7,282 nt of DNA from contig DAOUPF010000058.1 in the NCBI GenBank assembly GCA_030626265.1, forward strand, positions 1-7,282, given 5' to 3'. Source of the stretch: Sulfurovum sp. Lineage in GTDB: Bacteria > Campylobacterota > Campylobacteria > Campylobacterales > Sulfurovaceae. The first letter of the stretch is position 1. Each line of letters opens with the position of its first letter. Position numbers and translations under genes: made by a program. The notes under the pieces are model-generated. The model worked only from the letters and a program-made list of their open reading frames with translations. It had not been told where the DNA came from and searched no databases. This document shows positions 5,991-7,282 of this stretch, one piece after another.

Positions 5991-6043
5991 GGAGTGGCTT
6001 CGCCCCTCTTGGACTACAGCGTCCTTAAGAGGCGAAGCACTCT
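5991..6043. repeat. Long bulged hairpin (about 21 bp), candidate packaging signal or origin
   Basis: Four stacked stems are visible. GGAGT (5991-5995) pairs with ACTCT (6039-6043), GCTTCGCC (5997-6004) with GGCGAAGC (6031-6038), TCTT (6007-6010) with AAGA (6027-6030), and GGAC (6011-6014) with GTCC (6021-6024). The loop is TACAGC, and G5996, CC and TT are bulged. It is much more GC-rich than its surroundings. A long imperfect hairpin in the phage intergenic region is the form of the known filamentous packaging signals, which are recognised on the single-stranded genome at the start of assembly. The role is inferred. Confidence 0.62.
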
Positions 6044-6169
6044 CCAACTTTCATACAATACAAAATATTATATAACATACCTGACGCACTATCGTTTGTC
6101 TGAACATTTTTTTTCAAAAAATCGTCCCCTAAACGAAATCAAAATAATAAGATTAAATTAAAGGATCTT

Positions 6170-6239
6170 TTCCTTGAATTTTATGATATAGAAAAAATCG
6201 GAAAATTACGAAAAAATTCCTATATCATTTGTCAAGGAA
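6170..6239. repeat. Long AT-rich inverted repeat (17 matched bases per arm)
   Basis: TTCCTTGA (6170-6177) matches TCAAGGAA (6232-6239), and ATGATATAG (6183-6191) matches CTATATCAT (6220-6228), with short unpaired joints of 5 and 3 bases. The 28-base centre is A-rich and contains TCGGAAAATTACGA. The symmetry of two blocks per arm could be a protein site array or a cruciform near the phage end, about 170 bases from the attachment site. Integrase arm-type sites or an excision-related site are possible readings. Confidence 0.55.
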
Positions 6240-6408
6240 TTTAGATATGAGTTAAGTATTCCTCATAGTTTAATCTTAACTTAAACGAGAAAATAGGGAA
6301 TAAAAAGGGCTAGGTTAACATAATGCTCGTTCTATCAAAAAAATTAGAGGGTTTTTTTATTGGCTTAATATGTAAGTAAAGTGGAAAAAATAGGGTGAAA
6401 TGCTAATT

Positions 6409-6453
6409 CTCATAACCCGAAGGTCGGTGGTTCAAATCCGCCTCCCGCAACCA
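6409..6453 (+). other. Attachment site: 3' fragment of tRNA-fMet
   Basis: The fragment begins with the anticodon loop CTCATAA (anticodon CAT at 6411-6413). It continues with the CCCGA side of the anticodon stem, the variable loop, a complete T arm (GGTGG TTCAAAT CCGCC), the acceptor strand TCCCGCA and an encoded ACCA end. A at position 72 and three C's after the loop are initiator-tRNA hallmarks. The preceding bases (TGCTAATT) do not complete the anticodon stem, and no 5' half lies upstream, so this is not a working gene. Tyrosine recombinases often cross over in the anticodon loop and leave such a displaced 3' copy at the far end of the element. The intact tRNA should lie left of the window. 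Confidence 0.85.
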
Positions 6454-6486
6454 ATTCAAAACTACAATTCAAATTCCTAACAAATA

Positions 6487-6635
6487 TCAGAACATGAGAC
6501 TACTATCTTTATTTCCATCATATTCTATACATAAACTACATTTTTTAGTTTTTTATTTCTATGATTAAGCCACTCACTACAAGCCTTGTTAGTTTTCCTT
6601 GCCATTATTTCTGATAATACTGATTTATCAATCAT
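6487..6635 (-). pseudogene. Small unrecognised gene, possibly frameshifted
   Basis: ATG 6635 opens MIDKSVLSEIMARKTNKACSEW... and stops at 6525 (36 aa), or the frame may slip at the AAAAAACTAAAAAATG run near 6540-6550. The other frame goes on as KCSLCIEYDGNKDSSLMF to a stop at 6487, which looks more protein-like and adds a CxxC pair. The start overlaps the end of the upstream frame by 8 bases, as in an operon. It lies just outside the attachment site. No family recognised, and the frameshift is a guess. Confidence 0.35.
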
Positions 6636-6769
6636 TTTTACTCTTTTCAATATTAATATATTCTCTATTATCTCCAAAATTTATATTATAATCATTTAAG
6701 TTCACAGATTGAGAGTTAATAAGACCTCTGTTTATTAATTCATTATGAGCAAGAGCATATCTAGCTGGA
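6628..6769 (-). pseudogene. C-terminal remnant of an unrecognised protein
   Basis: An open frame runs from about 6837 to the stop at 6628. Its first ~22 codons lie over the decayed integrase in another frame, so only the part from about 6769 (NPARYALAHNELINRGLIN... to EKSKND) may be real. This would be the tail of a gene whose front was lost when it was joined to the integrase remnant. Its end overlaps the start of the next small gene. It could also be a chance frame. Confidence 0.3.
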
Positions 6770-7064
6770 TTATATATTGAGAGTGTAAGCCTCCCCAGAG
6801 TACCATTCATTTTTCTTTGCAAAGTCATATATACCAAGAGAGTACACCAAAGATATTTTTTACTGTTTTGGGCTTTTTGCCATTGGCTAGCAGACTATTA
6901 GCTAATTTTTGATAATCTATGTAAAGGATTGTATCTATATGACACATACCTAGGCGTGGATATATATGATTGCTATATAAGCCTAAGTAGGTACTGTAGG
7001 TTTGTTTTGAAAGAAAATGGGCTTTTAGGGCTATCCATGCAGTGAATATTTTGTCTATTGTCAT
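6770..7064 (-). pseudogene. Decayed tyrosine integrase, N-terminal part only
   Basis: From ATG 7064 (MTIDKIFTAWIALKAHFLSKQTYSTY..., with AGGAGC 5 bases upstream) the frame matches the N-terminal domain of the intact integrase; SLLANGKKPKTVKNI parallels KLLGSGKKPKTVRNI. It stops at 6825. One frame over, LGIYDFAKKNEWYSGEAYT continues the match to VGIYKFAIKNDWYSGKIYP of the intact protein, then hits TAA at 6770-6772. The gene thus has a frameshift near 6838-6850 and has lost the whole catalytic domain. It cannot recombine DNA. It is diverged from, not copied from, the intact integrase, so it came from a different phage. Confidence 0.85.
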
Positions 7065-7080
7065 TTTTGCTCCTAAAACC

Positions 7081-7107
7081 ATAAATCGTAAATAATTTAC
7101 GATTTAT
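7081..7107. promoter_or_regulatory. Perfect palindromic operator of the remnant element
   Basis: ATAAATCGTAAA (7081-7092) and TTTACGATTTAT (7096-7107) are exact inverted repeats around TAA. The site sits between the decayed integrase and the truncated HTH gene, exactly where the intact phage has its TGCAACAATTGCAT operators, but the sequence differs completely. This implies a repressor of different specificity. Confidence 0.65.
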
Positions 7108-7122
7108 GAAAGGATATTGAAG

Positions 7123-7215
7123 ATGACAAGAACCAAACTAGCAGAATTACTAAATATAACAACTCATATAATCAACAACCCCGACCCAAGGGTGCGGAGT
7201 ATGAACTTGATTTAA
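7123..7215 (+). pseudogene. Truncated HTH regulator of the remnant element
   Basis: ATG 7123 (preceded by AAAGGAT) encodes MTRTKLAELLNITTHIINN, close to MTREELAKELNISLRTLSN of the intact regulator at 4390. After codon 19 similarity ends abruptly at about base 7179, and the frame runs through unrelated DNA (PDPRVRSMNLI) to a stop at 7213-7215. Only the first part of the HTH is kept. The break coincides with the start of palindrome-rich sequence, so an insertion or deletion junction is likely. Confidence 0.75.
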
Positions 7216-7282
7216 ATTTATGGGTGAGACGTAACTCACGATAAATTATTATTTAGTGAGATATGAATCGACCCGAGGGTCG
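7182..7282. repeat. Palindrome-rich segment at the right edge
   Basis: CGACCCAAGGGT (7182-7193) and CGACCCGAGGGTCG (7269-7282, perfect 6-bp arms) flank a hairpin. In that hairpin CTCAC (7235-7239) pairs with GTGAG (7256-7260), and TAAAT (7242-7246) with ATTTA (7251-7255). A competing GTGAG (7224-7228) could pair with the same CTCAC. The near-repeated GACCC-AGGG motif begins where the HTH homology stops. It may be the end of an inserted element continuing past the window; the identity is unknown. Confidence 0.4.

Larger units (their letters stand above)
5642..6408. other. Long non-coding region, probable phage origin/packaging intergenic region
   Basis: About 770 bases lie between the accessory operon and the attachment site. 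Short frames exist on both strands (5664-5891 plus, 5805-6047 minus), but they overlap each other and the hairpins, lack recognisable domains and are probably chance. The region holds three clear inverted repeats (5812-5840, 5991-6043, 6170-6239), A/T homopolymer runs and a TTTTTT-TTC-AAAAAA fold at about 6105-6119. In filamentous phages the origin of rolling-circle replication, the complementary-strand origin and the packaging signal sit together as hairpins in one intergenic region. This is the only place in the window that fits. No nick site can be named. Confidence 0.5.
1..6453. mobile_element. Integrated filamentous phage (inovirus-like prophage), left end outside window
   Basis: The block combines a short leader-bearing coat protein, very small membrane proteins, an exported Cys-rich pIII-like protein, a putative ssDNA-binding protein and a tyrosine integrase. 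It ends in a duplicated tRNA 3' fragment at 6409-6453. Gene sizes and order (ssDNA-binding protein, major coat, minor coat proteins, adsorption protein) follow the known filamentous-phage module. The integrase is transcribed with the structural genes, and a three-gene accessory operon is divergent. The left attachment site, the intact tRNA and the expected Zot/pI ATPase should lie left of position 1. No Zot/pI or Rep gene is visible, so the inovirus assignment rests on architecture and protein size, not on a diagnostic ATPase motif. Confidence 0.82.

Noticed and set aside
5805..6047. 80-aa minus-strand frame
   Set aside because: It reads through both large hairpins and has no domain or operon context; the structure explains the sequence better.
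5976..6161. 61-aa plus-strand frame
   Set aside because: It overlaps the 5991-6043 hairpin and is low in protein-like features.
6409..6453. Complete tRNA gene
   Set aside because: Only the half from the anticodon loop onward is present; the bases before it do not pair with the anticodon stem, D arm or acceptor strand.

Overview
The window is AT-rich. It carries most of the structural half of an integrated filamentous phage (Inoviridae-like), followed by its right attachment site and the wreck of a second, related element. The host looks like a Campylobacterota-type bacterium (Sulfurimonas/Sulfurovum/Arcobacter-like). This host call is inferred only from base composition, Lys/Asn/Ile-rich proteins and the general look of the genes, not from a marker gene.

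Left block (1-4271, all minus strand), in transcription order: tyrosine integrase, a putative ssDNA-binding protein, the major coat precursor (39-residue mature coat after a long leader), a coat-like paralogue with a 100-residue acidic tail, a 36-aa hydrophobic protein, a 119-aa exported single-span Cys protein, a 38-aa hydrophobic protein, a 78-aa exported Cys-rich protein, and a large exported Cys-rich protein with Asp/Pro/Gly-rich spacers that runs off the left edge (pIII-like adsorption protein). Two of these genes (1875-1985 and 1391-1507) are shorter than 40 codons. They are supported by start/stop coupling with their neighbours and, for 1391-1507, by a strong ribosome-binding site. Genes from the coat to the pIII-like gene are packed with gaps or overlaps of a few bases, so they are probably one operon. 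The pI/Zot morphogenesis ATPase, pVI and any replication initiator are not in view and may lie beyond the left edge.

Middle block (4272-5608): a control region with repeated TGCAACAATTGCATAA operators separates the integrase from a divergent plus-strand operon. That operon encodes a small HTH regulator, a double zinc-ribbon/membrane/coiled-coil protein and an exported coiled-coil protein. It ends at a hairpin (5619-5641).

Non-coding block (5642-6408): about 770 bases without a credible gene but with three sizeable inverted repeats. This fits the origin/packaging intergenic region of a filamentous phage. It ends at a 45-bp 3' fragment of an initiator tRNA (tRNA-fMet) beginning in the anticodon loop, read as the displaced attachment site.

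Right block (6454-7282): the flank holds two unrecognised small ORFs, a frameshifted N-terminal piece of a second integrase of the same type, a palindromic operator different from the first, and the first ~19 codons of a second HTH regulator, which then runs into palindrome-rich DNA. This is the same integrase-operator-HTH layout as the intact phage. It suggests successive integration of related phages at one tRNA, with the older one decayed.
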